Below are positions 36,097 through 47,989 of a stretch of DNA of 64,000 nt, piece by piece. The notes under the pieces were generated by a model. The model was given only the letters and a program-made list of their open reading frames with translations, searched no databases and was not told the DNA's origin. Origin of the DNA: Thelonectria olida (Eukaryota; Ascomycota; Sordariomycetes; Hypocreales; Nectriaceae); NCBI GenBank assembly GCA_020736575.1, contig JAGPYM010000002.1, positions 3,286,001 through 3,350,000 on the forward strand, read 5' to 3'. The translations under genes and the position numbers were made by a program. Position 1 is the first letter of the stretch. Each line of letters starts with the position of its first letter.

Positions 36097-38793
36097 GGAG
36101 ACGGCGCGTCGAGACTCTCCAGGAGCCTGAGAGCAAAAGGGCGAAGGAAATCAAACCGGCGGTCCAAATCGCGCAGACACCAGAGGGGAGAGCAAGAGAG
36201 TAACACGGTCGGCGAATGGTGAACAGGTTTGGGATCGAAGGCGACGGGGTGACGGCGGACAGGGACGAGGTGTTGGATGGTTGACCGTGGTTGTGGCGGG
36301 CTTCATTCAGGCTGGGGCAAAAGCAGCACCAACACCAGCACCAGCACGACAGCGGCAAGCGCAATGGTAGTCGTAGCAGTTGTAGTAGGTGCTTATTAGC
36401 AAGTATAGTAGCAATAGAAGACGGGAAGCAGCAGGGGGGCTGGCAAAGGCGCAACCCACTTTGACCCAGAAGCAACAACCGCCGAGCAGCAAAGCGACAA
36501 ACCAGGTCGAGGGTGATGGAGCCGGACCGAGTCGTGAAAATATTAATAAAATCAAACGAATGAACTATCCCGTTGCGCAGGGATCTGGCGAGGTGGAGGA
36601 CAGAGAGCGACCGTAGATGCGAGGGAGGGGAGGAGGACAAGGCAGAGAGCCAGAGGTCAAGTCGTCAAGGCCATGGAGGAGGAAGAGAAGGAGGCCAAGA
36701 AGCTGCAGGTAGGTGTTGTAGACGACGAACGACGAACGAACGAACGACGGCAGCGGCGACGAGGACGACGACAACCACCCACGAGCAAGAAACGATGCAT
36801 GCCGTCCTCGCTGGGTTTAGCCTCGTTCTGTCGATCCAGTTTGCGTGCGTTGCGTGTGCGGTTGGGGTCGCTTGGTAGTGGGTGGGCTCCTACCTCCAGC
36901 TAATCTGTATGGCTGAAGGTGTGGCCGCCCGTGTGGCTGTGGAGGCCCGGGTGGGAAATTGGCTGTTAATGGCTTCTCTGTCATCCGAGTTGGCCAGTGA
37001 GCGTCGCGTCTCCCCTTTTTTCCAGGGCTTTTTTTTTTTTTTGTTTTATTTCTTCTGTGCTGGGCAATGCCCCCGAGAAGGCCATGTTATCGCACATGCG
37101 CGCCATGTGCTCGTTTTATCAACTACCTACCTAGTTAATGATTGGATACCTCGTAAGTTCTCCTGTAGCTTAAATGCTTCATTCTATCACTCTCTCTCTA
37201 CGGTACGTAGTATGTCTTACACAGCCCCGAAGCGATTAAAGGGACTTTGCGAAATTGCATTAGTAATGCACAGGATCTGGTTAGACACTCAAGTACCTGG
37301 TTATCCGTACGAACGAACAATTTCGCATTGGTATGGCCATTTATCTGAGTGAGCTTATCTCATGCACCATCTTGATTCAAGTCAGGGCCAAGGAAGCAAA
37401 GAAGGTCCTACCGAAGGGCATTGGGATCTGAACCCACTGCAATATCTGGTGCATATGCACTCATACGAAGTGCATAGGTCGTCAACAGTATTGGGGGATC
37501 ATGTTCGTTCTTTTTTTCCTTTGTCTGCCTCTTTTGTTACCTCGCAGCCAACGCGAGAACAAATCATCAAGAATAAGATCAGAAACATAGCCCCCTGTGA
37601 GTATCGATGGCGTGCCTCGTCCTACGTGGCCCTGGTTTCAACAGAGTGGAGTTTGCACCTTGAAGGTATCCACCACCTGTGGGAATATCTCCATGGCCAG
37701 CAATCGTCCGTGAACCTCGAGAAATCAAGCATGCGCCCAAAACGGACTTTCCTGGTCAATTAACGGACGATGCCGGTGCACCTGTCGCCTGTAGAACCCT
37801 GCAACGATGCGGGCAACGTCAGGGTGGCCACCATGTCTACGGGCTGGAATTACAATGAATTACCAACAAAGCAACCTTGGCGGTTTGTTTCCGTCCCATT
37901 GACCACATACCGTTCCCCATCAAAATGTTCCGCTGCCAACTGTCGTATTCACTCACCGGCAGCCAACCAACCGCAGCGTCTGTGATGAGAGGCGTCGTCA
38001 ACTCCCGGCTCCGACCTCGTATCCATGCAGACGCCCTGGTGAACCTTCTCCCGCCCCTGCCGCCCAAACCAGCTTCTCCAGCCTGTGACCTGTCAATGCT
38101 GAGTTTGTGAGGGTTGGAGCCTGCCTTGGAGGGGTCACTCGAATCGGCCAAGCCTCCAGCCAAGCTTCAAATCGACCCCATCGATCGAAACCGGGTTGCA
38201 GCCTCGAGTTCTTCGCTAGTATTTGCTTGGCCAAGTACGAAGCTTGCATCCTTGACTGGTCGCCTCAAGCGCTTGATAGTAGGTATCGTAGTCTCAAGTA
38301 GCCCGCCGAGATATTGAACCAGCGGACAACCGGAGCTCTAGGCGGTCGACTTATAGTCTTGTCGTCATTGCTGGACGATTGATAAAACCTGGTCTAGAAA
38401 TGTACATAGACCAGAGCAAAGCATCATTCAGTTGATAGATATGCGTCGGCTGATCAGGAGAGCAATGCGGCGATGGCGAAGAACCCCTGGGATATTGCAG
38501 CTCGAGATCTCTGGTCGCTGGAACGTTTCTAGAGATACATTCCATCCATTGTTAGAACAGGTCGGCCGTTGTTCATAGCTTCTTGGATTAAGGTACGCAA
38601 TAAGCTTTTAGGTGGTCGGCCACAGCCGTTTTCATCCATTATCAGCTATGGTTCTCCGCAAATTATTTCGTTTAACTCAAGAAATGCGGATGGCAAGGTA
38701 CAGGGAGACGTTAATCTGGCTTCTTCTGGTGCAGATAACACGTCACGAACAGCCATTGTGTGAGCCGCCTCCAATCCTGGCAGCTCTATCAGA

Positions 38794-38812
38794 TACCTAC
38801 CTTAGGTAGGTA
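38794..38812. repeat. Inverted repeat TACCTACC / GGTAGGTA
   Basis: Two perfect 8-base arms separated by TTA. Further GGTAC sequences follow up to 38837. It belongs to the same class of TACCTA/TAGGTA motifs found elsewhere between genes in this window. Confidence 0.7.
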
Positions 38813-38935
38813 CTCAGGTACGAATACGTGGGTACCTTTTTAGTTACATAAGGTACTGTCCAATGCTCATTATATGGCTTAATGCCATAATAGCGCGTCA
38901 CTGGCATGTCCACGTCCGCTTTAATGCATCACTTA

Positions 38936-38941
38936 ACGCGT
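38936..38941. promoter_or_regulatory. MluI cell-cycle box (ACGCGT) upstream of PMS1
   Basis: Palindromic ACGCGT about 257 bases before the PMS1 start; GCGCGT lies 45 bases further upstream. In yeasts the MBF factor binds this core to drive G1/S genes, including mismatch-repair genes. Function here is inferred from the match alone. Confidence 0.4.
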
Positions 38942-39197
38942 GCGAACGACCGCGCTGGAACCTGCCCTGGGCTCCAAGCGTCAAGCTCCGCTGTCATTCG
39001 TTCAACAGACTAAAGCAATCATCACGTTCGAAAACCATCAACTTCGTATCGAATTGCCAATTTCTCCCCGAGAGACTCAAATTCAAATCTTCATTTATCT
39101 AAAATCAAAGTATCAGCAACTCCCTAGCTCTCATTGGCCATTATAGTTGACTTGGTCATCAACCCGTCGTGCAAAACGGCATTCTTCTGTCGTAGCC

Positions 39198-42100
39198 ATG
39201 GCTACTATCAAGCAGATCGATGGCAGAACTGTAAACATCTTCGTATCAATATCTCACGTGATGAAGCTAAATTTGCTACACAGATTCATCAAATCCAATC
39301 CGGCCAGGTCATTGTTGATCTTTGCTCCGTCGTGAAAGAGCTCGTTGAGAACAGCATTGATGCAGAGGCAACGAGCATTGGTATGCGTTCTTGGCTCCCC
39401 CTATCCAAAACTTGCTAACTCATAACCTCAGATGTCCGCTTCAAAAATCAAGGCCTTGACTCGATCGAGGTGCAGGATAATGGCAGTGGCATATCCCCAT
39501 CCAACTACCCCTCGGTTGCACTGAAGCACCACACCTCCAAGCTTTCGTCCTATTCAGACATTGCCTCACTTCGAACTTTTGGCTTCCGTGGTGAAGCCCT
39601 CGCCTCTCTTTGTGCCCTGTCTACCCTCTCTGTGACAACTTGTCAAGCCTCTGAAGTCCCCAAGGGTGCCAGGCTCAGCTTTGAGCCTTCTGGCCAGCTG
39701 AAAGGGACATCAATCGTAGCTGCTCAGAAGGGAACGACTGTCTCTGTTGAAAACATATTCCATAACTTACCCGTTCGTCGTCGGGAGCTGGAACGGAATG
39801 TCAAGAGAGAATGGCACAAGGTCATTGCCCTGCTCAACCAGTATGCATGCATTCAAACAAACCTCAAGTTCAGCGTGTCTCAGCAACCCACCAAAGGCAA
39901 GCGCATTCATCTCTTTTCGACCAGAGGCAACCCATCTACTCGTGAGAACATCATCAACATCTTCGGCGCGAAAACCATGGTTGCCTTGGTGCCCCTGGAT
40001 CTAAAGCTAGAAATGCAGCCATCTACCAGCAATAGGGGACTCCAAATGGGCCCAAGCGCGGCCCGGGATTCCAAAGACGTGCAAATTGTTGGCCATGTCT
40101 CACGACCAGCCCATGGCGAAGGCCGACAGACACCAGATAGACAAATGTTTTTTGTCAATGGACGTCCCTGCGGCCTACCACAGTTCGCCAAGGTCTTCAA
40201 TGAGGTATACAAGTCGTTCAACTCGTCTCAAAACCCCTTCATTTTAGCAAATATTCAACTTGACACCGACATGTACGATGTCAACATCAGCCCTGATAAA
40301 CGAAGCATCTTACTCCATGATCAAAACGATCTTCTCGATACACTTCGTGATTCATTGATGGCCTTGTTCGACTCTCATGACTATTCGCTTCCCACCTCTC
40401 AGCTCCTGAAACACTGTCAACCAGAAGTGGGATCGAAGAAGGCTACGCCATCAACCTCAAAGGCGGCGACTCGGCCTGTGGCGCCCGGCGAGGGTTCCAG
40501 GGCAGAATCACGGTCAGGAAGTGAGGGAGAAAGCGACGTCGAATCGCCAATTGGCAAAGTCCCCCCGGCAGGGCAAGGACCATGGGTCGGTCAAAGTCAC
40601 TTGCAAAGGACGACCGCGGTCAAAACTTGATCAGCCGATGGGTTGAGCGGAAAACAACAAATCGCCATGAATCACCGCCTCCTCTTTGTGAAACGACCAC
40701 AGCCCGAGTGAGGGAGTCAGGAGCCTATCCTATCGAGAAGGTGGATGTGACCAACGTGGAAGAGTTGTCTACATCAGAGAGCGAGGATGACGGTAAGCCC
40801 AGGCCGGTCAAAGACTTCAATAAACGATTGGCAGAATTCAGTACTACAAGCACAAGGGTAGCTAAAAAAGCCATCATCCCCTCATCCTCCTCGTCTGATG
40901 AAGACCCTGGCCATGGTGAAGCTCAGGTTTCGGCTATTCAACCCCCGAGGCAAAGCCAAGCGGACCATCTTGCAAAACAGCACACACCGGTGTCGCATAA
41001 ACGAGTTGTGCGGGAATCTGCAACCATCGTGATCGGCGATCAAACCGTAGGCAGTGGCGCGGGTTCGTCAGAGAGCCCAGACAGTGAAGCCGAGTCAATT
41101 AGACCAGGGCAAAAGTCTGTCGCGGATAATCAACCAAGATCATCATTTGGGGATCGCCTCACTCAACTCTTCTCAGCATCTGGAAAGGAAGATCAGACCA
41201 AGACTGCAGCAGATGGTCTGCTCTCAGCTGGCGAGAATGAGAAAGAGGAGCAGTCTGATGGGGAGTCAAGTCTCTTTGTCAGTCAAGATACAGAGAAAGG
41301 GCCTCAGGTGCGGAGCCGTTCGTCAAAGGCCAATACGGGAACTGTCAAACCCAGCTCTCCGTTCAATGTCACCACCGAGGATGTGGCTACTGGCGGTCGA
41401 CCAAACGCTGTTTCGGAGCCCCTTCAACCAGGACCCGATGATGCGTCAGCCCAAGAAGAAATTGCAACCCTTGGGGAATTTCAAGCTGCAGGTGACTCGA
41501 ATACGATGGAGCAGAGAGAACAGGCCCTCAGATCTGGCGTACGGAGAAAAGACGCCACATTTCAGACAGTGCAACACCTACGCATCAAAGAGCACGACTT
41601 GCAGTCACGGTTCGCAAGCTGGATCACCAGTCTCTCAGATCCCGCTTCCCAGACGACAGGTGAAAGCGAAAGCGACGTCATAGATCTGAGCGCTACGGAT
41701 GCAGAAGAGAAGTTGTCGTTGACAATCTCCAAGGGAGACTTTGGGAGAATGCGAGTCGCGGGGCAATTCAATCTCGGCTTTATAATTGCAGTTCGCCCAT
41801 CCAAGACCCATGGCGAGGATGACTCAGAGTCGGTCAAGGATGATGAGCTATTCATCATTGACCAGCACGCGACCGATGAAAAGTATAACTATGAGAGGCT
41901 GCAGGCCACTACGATTGTTCAGTCTCAGCGGCTTGTTCACCCCAAACGGCTCGAGCTGGCGGCTCTTGAGGAAGAGGTCGTAATGGAAAACATCGAAGCC
42001 ATTGAGGCCAACGGGTTCAAAGTCCATATCGACACAAGCGGGGACCAACCCGTCGGCTCGAGGTGCCAAGTTCTGGCCTTACCTCTCAGTCGCGAGACAA

Positions 42101-42432
42101 CATTTACTCTCAAAGACTTGGAGGAACTCATTTTCCTCCTTGGAGAGGAGTCATCGGAATCTAAGCACATTCCGCGGCCTTCGAAAGTGAAGAAAATGTT
42201 TGCTATGAGGGCTTGTCGAAGCAGCATCATGATCGGAAAGCCCCTTACACAGGGCCAGATGGAGTCACTGGTAAGGCATATGGAGGAGCTTGACAACCCA
42301 TGGAACTGTCCACATGGCCGTCCTACGATGAGACATTTATGTAAGTTGCAATTACAGGACGGGAAGAGATGGAAAGGAGACATGCAACAGGGGCCGGAGA
42401 TCTCGTGGCGCTCGTTCGCCCAGGGCGGATAG
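39198..42432 (+). CDS. PMS1: DNA mismatch repair protein Pms1 (MutL homologue)
   Basis: Exons 39198-39230, 39284-39380 and 39432 onward, about 1030 residues depending on an unresolved joint. The N-terminal GHKL ATPase shows VVKELVENSIDA, QDNGSGI and TFGFRGEALASL. The middle is a long Ser/Glu-rich linker. The C-terminal dimerisation and endonuclease domain has FNLGFIIAV, the metal motif DQHATDEKYNYE, ACRSSIMIGKPL and CPHGRPTMRH. Pms1 pairs with Mlh1 and nicks the new strand in mismatch repair. Between 40.51 and 40.61 kb the frame changes by one base in the linker, so the two halves cannot be read straight through. A short intron is the likeliest reason: 40559-40608 or 40513-40571 would each restore frame, but both have weak donors. 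A C6 run at 40561 makes an indel possible. Confidence 0.9.
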
Positions 42433-42755
42433 TTTATAGGTAATGATGATTCTCCTCTGCCTTGTTATATTCGGAGGCATTATAGCACATGGACATAAGA
42501 GCACGACGGAAGCAGACACCTGGAGACTAGATCCAGTACCGAGGTGGGTAGTTTTGGCGTACCTAAACAGTAATTCCAACAACATCAACCAAATTCGCGC
42601 CATTCCCCCCAAGTGACATCCATCCAAAGCGCATCATCAAAAGCAGCCCATAAACAACCGAAACCCATCTTACATAAAATTCGTCAAAAAAAAAACACAG
42701 AGTCGTATGAGCTTTTCTCATTTCAAACCTTTTACTTCGCACACTTCCTCCTTCT
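42433..42755. other. Convergent 3' intergenic region
   Basis: 323 bases between the PMS1 stop and the stop of the four-TM protein gene, with an A9 run near 42686. Nothing else seen. Confidence 0.5.
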
Positions 42756-44630
42756 CTACTCGTCTCGTCCAAAACGAGACTCATACAGTGAGATTCGATT
42801 ACCAACGAGGCCGCCTCGGCCTTCCTCAACTATCTTACCACTAACATTTCGTCGTTCATAAGCCGGAGACTTAAGCTTTGAGTCGAAGTCGTTACCAGAG
42901 GAAATCTTTCGGTTGCTACCGACCATAACCGGTGGGGTACGGCTCGTAAGTTCGCCATATGGCCTTGAGTAGAAATCGGTTTCGGGCTGGATGGAGCTTT
43001 GTCTGTTTCGCGATGAAGGCTTCCCAGGTGACAGACCCGGCTTCTCGTCTGCAATATCCCGGCTCGCGCTGACACGTCTCGCGTTGGGGCTGACTTCGGA
43101 AAGCGAGGGACCAAGGGCAAAGAAGGGTGTCTTGATTCGTGGAGGCGTAGCTCGTTCAACTTCGGTGGGATTAGAGCGCAAGGGGTGTGGTTTGCCGTCG
43201 CCACCCAAGTCCTCCTCGTCGTATCCAAGGATTTCAAAGTTCTCGTCGCCAAACTCATCATCAGATGACTCGTCGTTGTATCGCGGGGCCAAGGCCTCGT
43301 AAGTTTTAGAGCTGCGGTTCTGTGCACTCGTCTTAGCTGCCGCCATTTCGCGATGCCGTTGGTTGGTTCGAGAGATGAGTGAATCTGTGGGAGCCCAAGT
43401 TTCCGTGAACTTGGCTGGCCGGGACGACGGATTGTTTCTGTTCGAGCTGCTAGTAGGGGGTCGAGACGAGTCCAGGTCGTTGAGAGGAACCTCGGCGTAG
43501 GATTCACGGTGGGTCGAGCGGGCAGAGGTGCGTTTAGTATCCCTAGAAGCAATTGAGTCGCGAGATGAGTGCATGGGTGTCCTCTGGTACTGGCGAGAGC
43601 CTCTGCTTCCAACCGTGGTGCTGGAACCGGTTCGGGTGTGCATGAATGGAATCGCAGGTGGGGGCTCGATCGCATCATGTAGGATAGACTGTCGACGAGA
43701 CTGGCGGGGAGTCCCGAGTCTGCTATCCGTTTCGCAGCTGGAGAAGGTAGTGACAGATGACTTGGACTTCTTGTGCCGAGGCCGGGCCGTCAGATTGTCT
43801 TCAAGCGGGTTCATGTCCGGGGGCAAAAGCGAGATCTTGCGGAACATGAGTCCCAACCAGCATGAGACCGAGAAAGAGGCCAGAAGAAGACTCCCCGCAG
43901 CAATATAACCGTAGTAGATGGCTGGTACAAAGTCATCCATGAGTTCCTGGTCTGCGAGAAGCGTCTTCCAACTGTCCGCCTGTTTGTCTACCATGTACAC
44001 ACAGAATCCATAGATGGGAGCAGCGGCCACATCTGTAACGGCAGAAAACAGGTGGTACGCGGAAGATGAAGCTGGAGGACGTCTGCCGGGATCGCTACTG
44101 AGGTGATAGATGGCATAGATGCAGTGAAGGGTGACGACACCAGGCTAAACGTGGTCAGTGGACGATTATACGTTAACACATAATGCGCAAGCTCACGGTA
44201 ATTCTCATAATCCACTTGTTCACCGCATCGACCTTGGTGACCAAGATCATTAGGACCAGGAGTCCGGCGGAAGCGACGAGTTCCAGCAGGCGAAGGAACA
44301 GCTGCAAGAATCGTAACCATTTGACATAGCTCTTGAAGCGGGGGCTCAGGGAAGAATAGTTGTTGGATCGATGCGAAAGGACCATATGGGCACTAGGAAG
44401 TCAGTGTCAGAATGTGGCATGGTCGTTTTTCGCGCGAGGTATTGCCAAAATACTCACTCCGGGTGCCGGTTAAAGGTGATGAGCGGTCCATCCGACTTGG
44501 GTCTGGGTGGCTTTGGCTGCCAGCTCGCCCGAGTCACGGCCTTTGGGTCGAAGGTAGTCTCTGGGAATCGAGAATCGTTGCGCTCGACAGCGCTGTACGC
44601 ATACATGTAGGGCTGTTGGACGCCAGCCAT
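42756..44630 (-). CDS. Conserved-type fungal four-TM protein with disordered tail
   Basis: Three exons on the minus strand, 44630-44458, 44392-44197 and 44144-42756, give 585 residues starting MAGVQQPYMYAYSAVERN. Four membrane spans lie in the first 220 residues, among them FLRLLELVASAGLLVLMILV and YYGYIAAGSLLLASFSVSCW. The remaining 360 residues are Ser/Arg/Pro-rich and probably disordered cytosolic sequence, with an acidic patch (DESSDDEFGDENFEILGYDEED) and several SRxxS-type phosphorylation-like sites. The topology recalls MARVEL-like or cell-cortex proteins, but I do not recognise a named family. It shares a 394-base divergent promoter with ARH1. Splice joints are good and frame-consistent, so the gene is real; the function is unknown. 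Confidence 0.8.
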
Positions 44631-45024
44631 GGTGAATACCACGGCTCTGAGCTGGGTGCACCTCGACGGGATACTTGACGAGAGGCGAAAGAAAGAGTGA
44701 ACGAGGCTGACGTTACTAGAGGGCCGAGATGAGCAGGTTGACGGAATGCAACGATCCCAAATCTAGTGGTGGTGGGTGCAAGAACAATGGGTGTGTCTCA
44801 TCCAGAACAGCTTGGTCGTTTGTGTTGGGCGCATCATCCATGCGGGCGGGCCCGGTTCCCACAGCAACGCTTTGGCAGCGAGCCAGCGACAGGGGTAGCT
44901 GAACGAGAAGGCGCGAACCTCCACTTATTTAACTAGAGACTGGAGGGGGCCTGTCGATCCGACGGCAACGGAAGATACCACGGCCGAGAGGAGTCCGGGT
45001 TGCTCCTCATCACCACCGAGGAAG
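44631..45024. other. Divergent promoter region, four-TM protein / ARH1
   Basis: 394 bases between diverging start codons. No distinct element beyond general C/T and G/A richness was recognised. Confidence 0.45.
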
Positions 45025-46684
45025 ATGCCGTTGAGACTCGCGCCGCAGCCCGGCCTCGTCCGCCAGTTCCACAACTCGATCCGCAATGTCCGGGCTCTGT
45101 CTTCTGCCGTTCCCCGCCAGCCTCCTCGCTCCCCCGATATGCCATTCCGTCTCGCCGTCGTCGGTTCCGGCCCCGCCGGCTTCTACACCTCGTACCGGGT
45201 CATGAGCAAGATCCCAAGCGTCAAAGTTGACATGTACGAAAGCCTTCCCGTTCCCTTTGGATTGGTTCGACATGGTGTTGCTCCTGATCATCCCGAGGTC
45301 AAGGTGTGAAATGACACGCCCGTAGTCATTTCGGTATAAGTTGTTGACACATGGGAGTAGAACTGCCAGGAAAAGTTTGAAGAGATTGCTTCCTCGCCCA
45401 ACTTCACCTTCATCGGCAATGTGTCGATTGGCCGACCGGGCCATTCCGCCGAGCATTGCACCATCGAGCTTCAATCGCTGATGAATCACTATGATGCTGT
45501 GCTCTTCTCGTATGGAGCCCCGGAGGACAAGAAGCTGGGAGTTCCCGGAGAGTCGACTCTGAGCAACATCTACTCTGCGCGTCAAGTTGTCGGCTGGTAC
45601 AATGGCCTCCCTGACTGCGCCGATCTCGATTTAGATCTGACTCGGGGCGACGAGGCCGTCGTTATTGGACAGGGAAATGTCGCTCTTGACGTTGCAAGGA
45701 TGCTCCTTGAAGATATCGATGTCCTTAGAAAGACGGATATTACTGAGCATGCTCTTGCAAAGTTGGCTGAGAGCCGAGTCAAAAGAGTCCACCTTGTCGG
45801 CAGACGAGGACCAATGCAGGTGACTGGCTTGTCCGCCATTCAGACTAGGCGTTCATCTACTAACAGACTACTAGGCGGCCTTCACTATTAAGGAGCTTCG
45901 CGAACTCATGAAGTTATCGCAAGTCGAGTTTCTCCCCTTCAATCGGTCTCTGGTACCCGAGGATCTGAAAAGCCTACCTCGTGCCACGCGACGGCTAATG
46001 GAGGTCCTTACCAAAGGGTCACAGACTCAAGCCGAGACAGTCCTTAAATCCTGGTCATTAGATAGCTGTCTTTCCCCGAAGCGCTTCTTAGAAAACCCAG
46101 AGTCCCCTTCAAGCGTGGGGAGCACTGAGTTTGACGTCACAGAGTTGGCATCCCCTTTTGACCCTCAGTCCCCCGTCAAGTCGACAGGGGAGACCGTCAC
46201 CTTGCCTTCCGACATTGTGTTCCGGTCTGTTGGGTACAAGTCGGTCGCTCTGCCCGGTTTCGAGGATGCCGGTATCCAGTTTGACCATCGTCGCGGTGTC
46301 ATATCCAACGACGGATTGGGAAGAGCGATGCGTCTCAAGACCGACGATGCACCCAGCCGACCCCTACCCGGTGTATATTGCGCGGGCTGGGTCAAAAGGG
46401 GCCCAACCGGAGTCATTGCAACAACCATGTCTGATGCCTTCATCACAGCAGACGCAATTGCAGCAGATTGGTTGTCGGGGGCTCCCTTCCAGAGTGGCTC
46501 AGGTGATCCAAATCTGGGTGGATGGGAGGCAGTTAGGGAAGAAGCTGGTTCTTCGAGAGCAAATGCCGTTGCATGGAATGACTGGCGAAAGATCGATCAG
46601 GCCGAGCGAGAGCGCGGGCAAAGCAATGGAAAGGAAAGAGAAAAGTTCACGAAAACGGCTGACATGCTGGCCGTGCTTAGATGA
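45025..46684 (+). CDS. ARH1: Mitochondrial NADPH:adrenodoxin oxidoreductase (Arh1)
   Basis: Three exons, 45025-45303, 45361-45819 and 45875-46684, give 515 residues. An Arg/Ser-rich presequence of about 38 residues (RQFHNSIRNVRALSSAVPR) fits mitochondrial import. The FAD fingerprint AVVGSGPAGFYTSY follows, then PFGLVRHGVAPDHPEVK, the NADP site VIGQGNVALDVARML and the closing GWVKRGPTGVIATTM. Arh1 passes electrons from NADPH to matrix ferredoxin (Yah1) for iron-sulphur cluster and heme A synthesis. Length fits the family (yeast 493). Intron 2 has a CTACTAAC branch point. The gene runs tail-to-tail into ETF-alpha, with only 69 bases between stop codons. Confidence 0.94.
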
Positions 46685-46753
46685 ACATGTATGCAAAGAA
46701 CTCGAACTCAATGTGTAACACCTCACTCCATATATATGTACCATAGATAGACA

Positions 46754-47866
46754 TTACGCGCTCTTGACCTTTTCTGTCAACTCGGGCACCTTTTCGAACA
46801 GATCGCCGACGAGACCAACATCCGCAACCTGGAAGATGGGCGCGTCGGCATCCTTGTTGATGGCAGCAATCACCTTGCTGTCCTTCATACCAGCCAAATG
46901 CTGGATAGCACCCGAGATACCCACGGCCACATACAGCTGAGGGGCAACGACCTTGCCAGTCTGTCCAACTTGAAGGCTGTTGTCTGCGTATCCACTGTCG
47001 ACCGCGGCACGAGAGGCGCCGACAGCAGCGCCCAGAGCGTCAGCCAAAGGAAGCATGACCTTGTCAAATTCCTCCTTAGACTTGAGACCGCGGCCACCCG
47101 AAACGACCCTGCCAGCAGTAGCCAAGTCAGGACGATCGGACTTGGCGAGATCCTCCGAAACCCACTCGGTGGATGATTCGGCCTTGGGGTCAACTCCGTC
47201 CTCAGCAACGGCGGAACCAGACGCGAGCTCGGCGGGAGCGAAAGCAGTGCCTCGGACGGTGATGAACTTGATGGGGTCTGATGACTCGACTGTAGCGATG
47301 GCATTGCCAGCATAGATAGGTCGGACAAAGGTGTTCTCGCTCTCAATGGCTGTAATGTCGGAAATCTGTTGCGAGTCGAGGAGAGCAGCTACACGAGGAA
47401 GCAGGTTCTTGCCAAAGGCAGTGTGGCTGACGACGACATGTGTATAACCGCCCTTCTTGATGTTCTCAACAAGCAGGGGAGCGAAGGTCTCGGGAAGGCC
47501 CTAATTGATTGTTAGTATAGAGCATTGGTTGGGGGGGGGGGGGGGGGTTTTGTTCAAGCACGGTACCTTCTCATATGCACCATTCTCCACGACGATGATC
47601 TTCTCAACGCCGTCAACCTTTGCGGCCTCTGTAGCAGCACCCTTAATACTACTACCGGCGACAAATCCGTGAATCGTGCCGCCAAGCTTCTGAGCCGCCG
47701 TAAAGGCACTCAACGAACCGGGGTTGAGCTGTCCGTCCTTCTGCTCCAGAATAGCCAAGGTCGAAAGCAGCCTTTGGCGGGTCATTGTGCTGACATTAGG
47801 AGCTGGCGCACGGCCAATGAGGCCAGTGACCTGAGTCGACAGTACTCGTCTTGCGGTCGGAAGCAT
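46754..47866 (-). CDS. AIM45: Electron transfer flavoprotein subunit alpha, mitochondrial
   Basis: Two exons on the minus strand, 47866-47567 and 47500-46754, give 348 residues. An Arg/Ser-rich leader ([19 protein letters not shown]) suggests mitochondrial import. The N-terminal ETF domain includes KIIVVEN. The C-terminal FAD domain shows [37 protein letters not shown] and [16 protein letters not shown], the standard ETF-alpha signatures. ETF collects electrons from acyl-CoA dehydrogenases and passes them to ETF-ubiquinone oxidoreductase, so it is essential for mitochondrial beta-oxidation and branched-chain amino acid breakdown. The 66-base intron carries a C17 homopolymer on the sense strand and a TACTAAC branch point. 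CCGAGG and CCTCGG hexamers lie upstream. Confidence 0.93.
47531..47547. repeat. G17/C17 homopolymer inside ETF-alpha intron
   Basis: Seventeen consecutive G on the plus strand (C on the sense strand of ETF-alpha) within the 66-base intron, between donor and branch point. It takes up a quarter of the intron. Confidence 0.9.
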
Positions 47867-47989
47867 ATTGTCGTTGAGTGAGAAGGAATTGCCAGCTTCT
47901 TGCTCAAGAGAAAGGGAGTTTGGGAACCGGAGTAGAGGGTCGCAATCGATAGAAGAGGGCAATTCAAGACGGCGACGGTTGGTGACGGC

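Larger units (their letters stand above)
36097..39197. other. Gene-poor 3.1-kb divergent region BST1 / PMS1
   Basis: Both flanking genes point outward, so this region holds two promoters. It contains a GAAC/GACGA simple repeat near 36722-36750, a T16 run near 37030, an inverted TACCTACC/GGTAGGTA repeat at 38794-38812 and an ACGCGT box at 38936. The middle (37.1-38.7 kb) is AT-richer with many short open frames. None shows family resemblance. Confidence 0.5.

Noticed and set aside
37405..37430. tRNA-like T-arm on the minus strand
   Set aside because: The sequence resembles GGGTTCAGATCCC, but the invariant A58 is missing and no matching acceptor, D or anticodon arms surround it.
40582..42432. 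Separate gene starting at the ATG at 40582
   Set aside because: Its product is plainly the C-terminal endonuclease half of Pms1, and the ATG lies in the linker. Better treated as one gene with an unresolved joint.
42830..43678. 282-codon alternative frame on the minus strand
   Set aside because: Same strand but a different frame of the disordered tail of the four-TM protein; Ser/Arg-rich codons make the other frames open.
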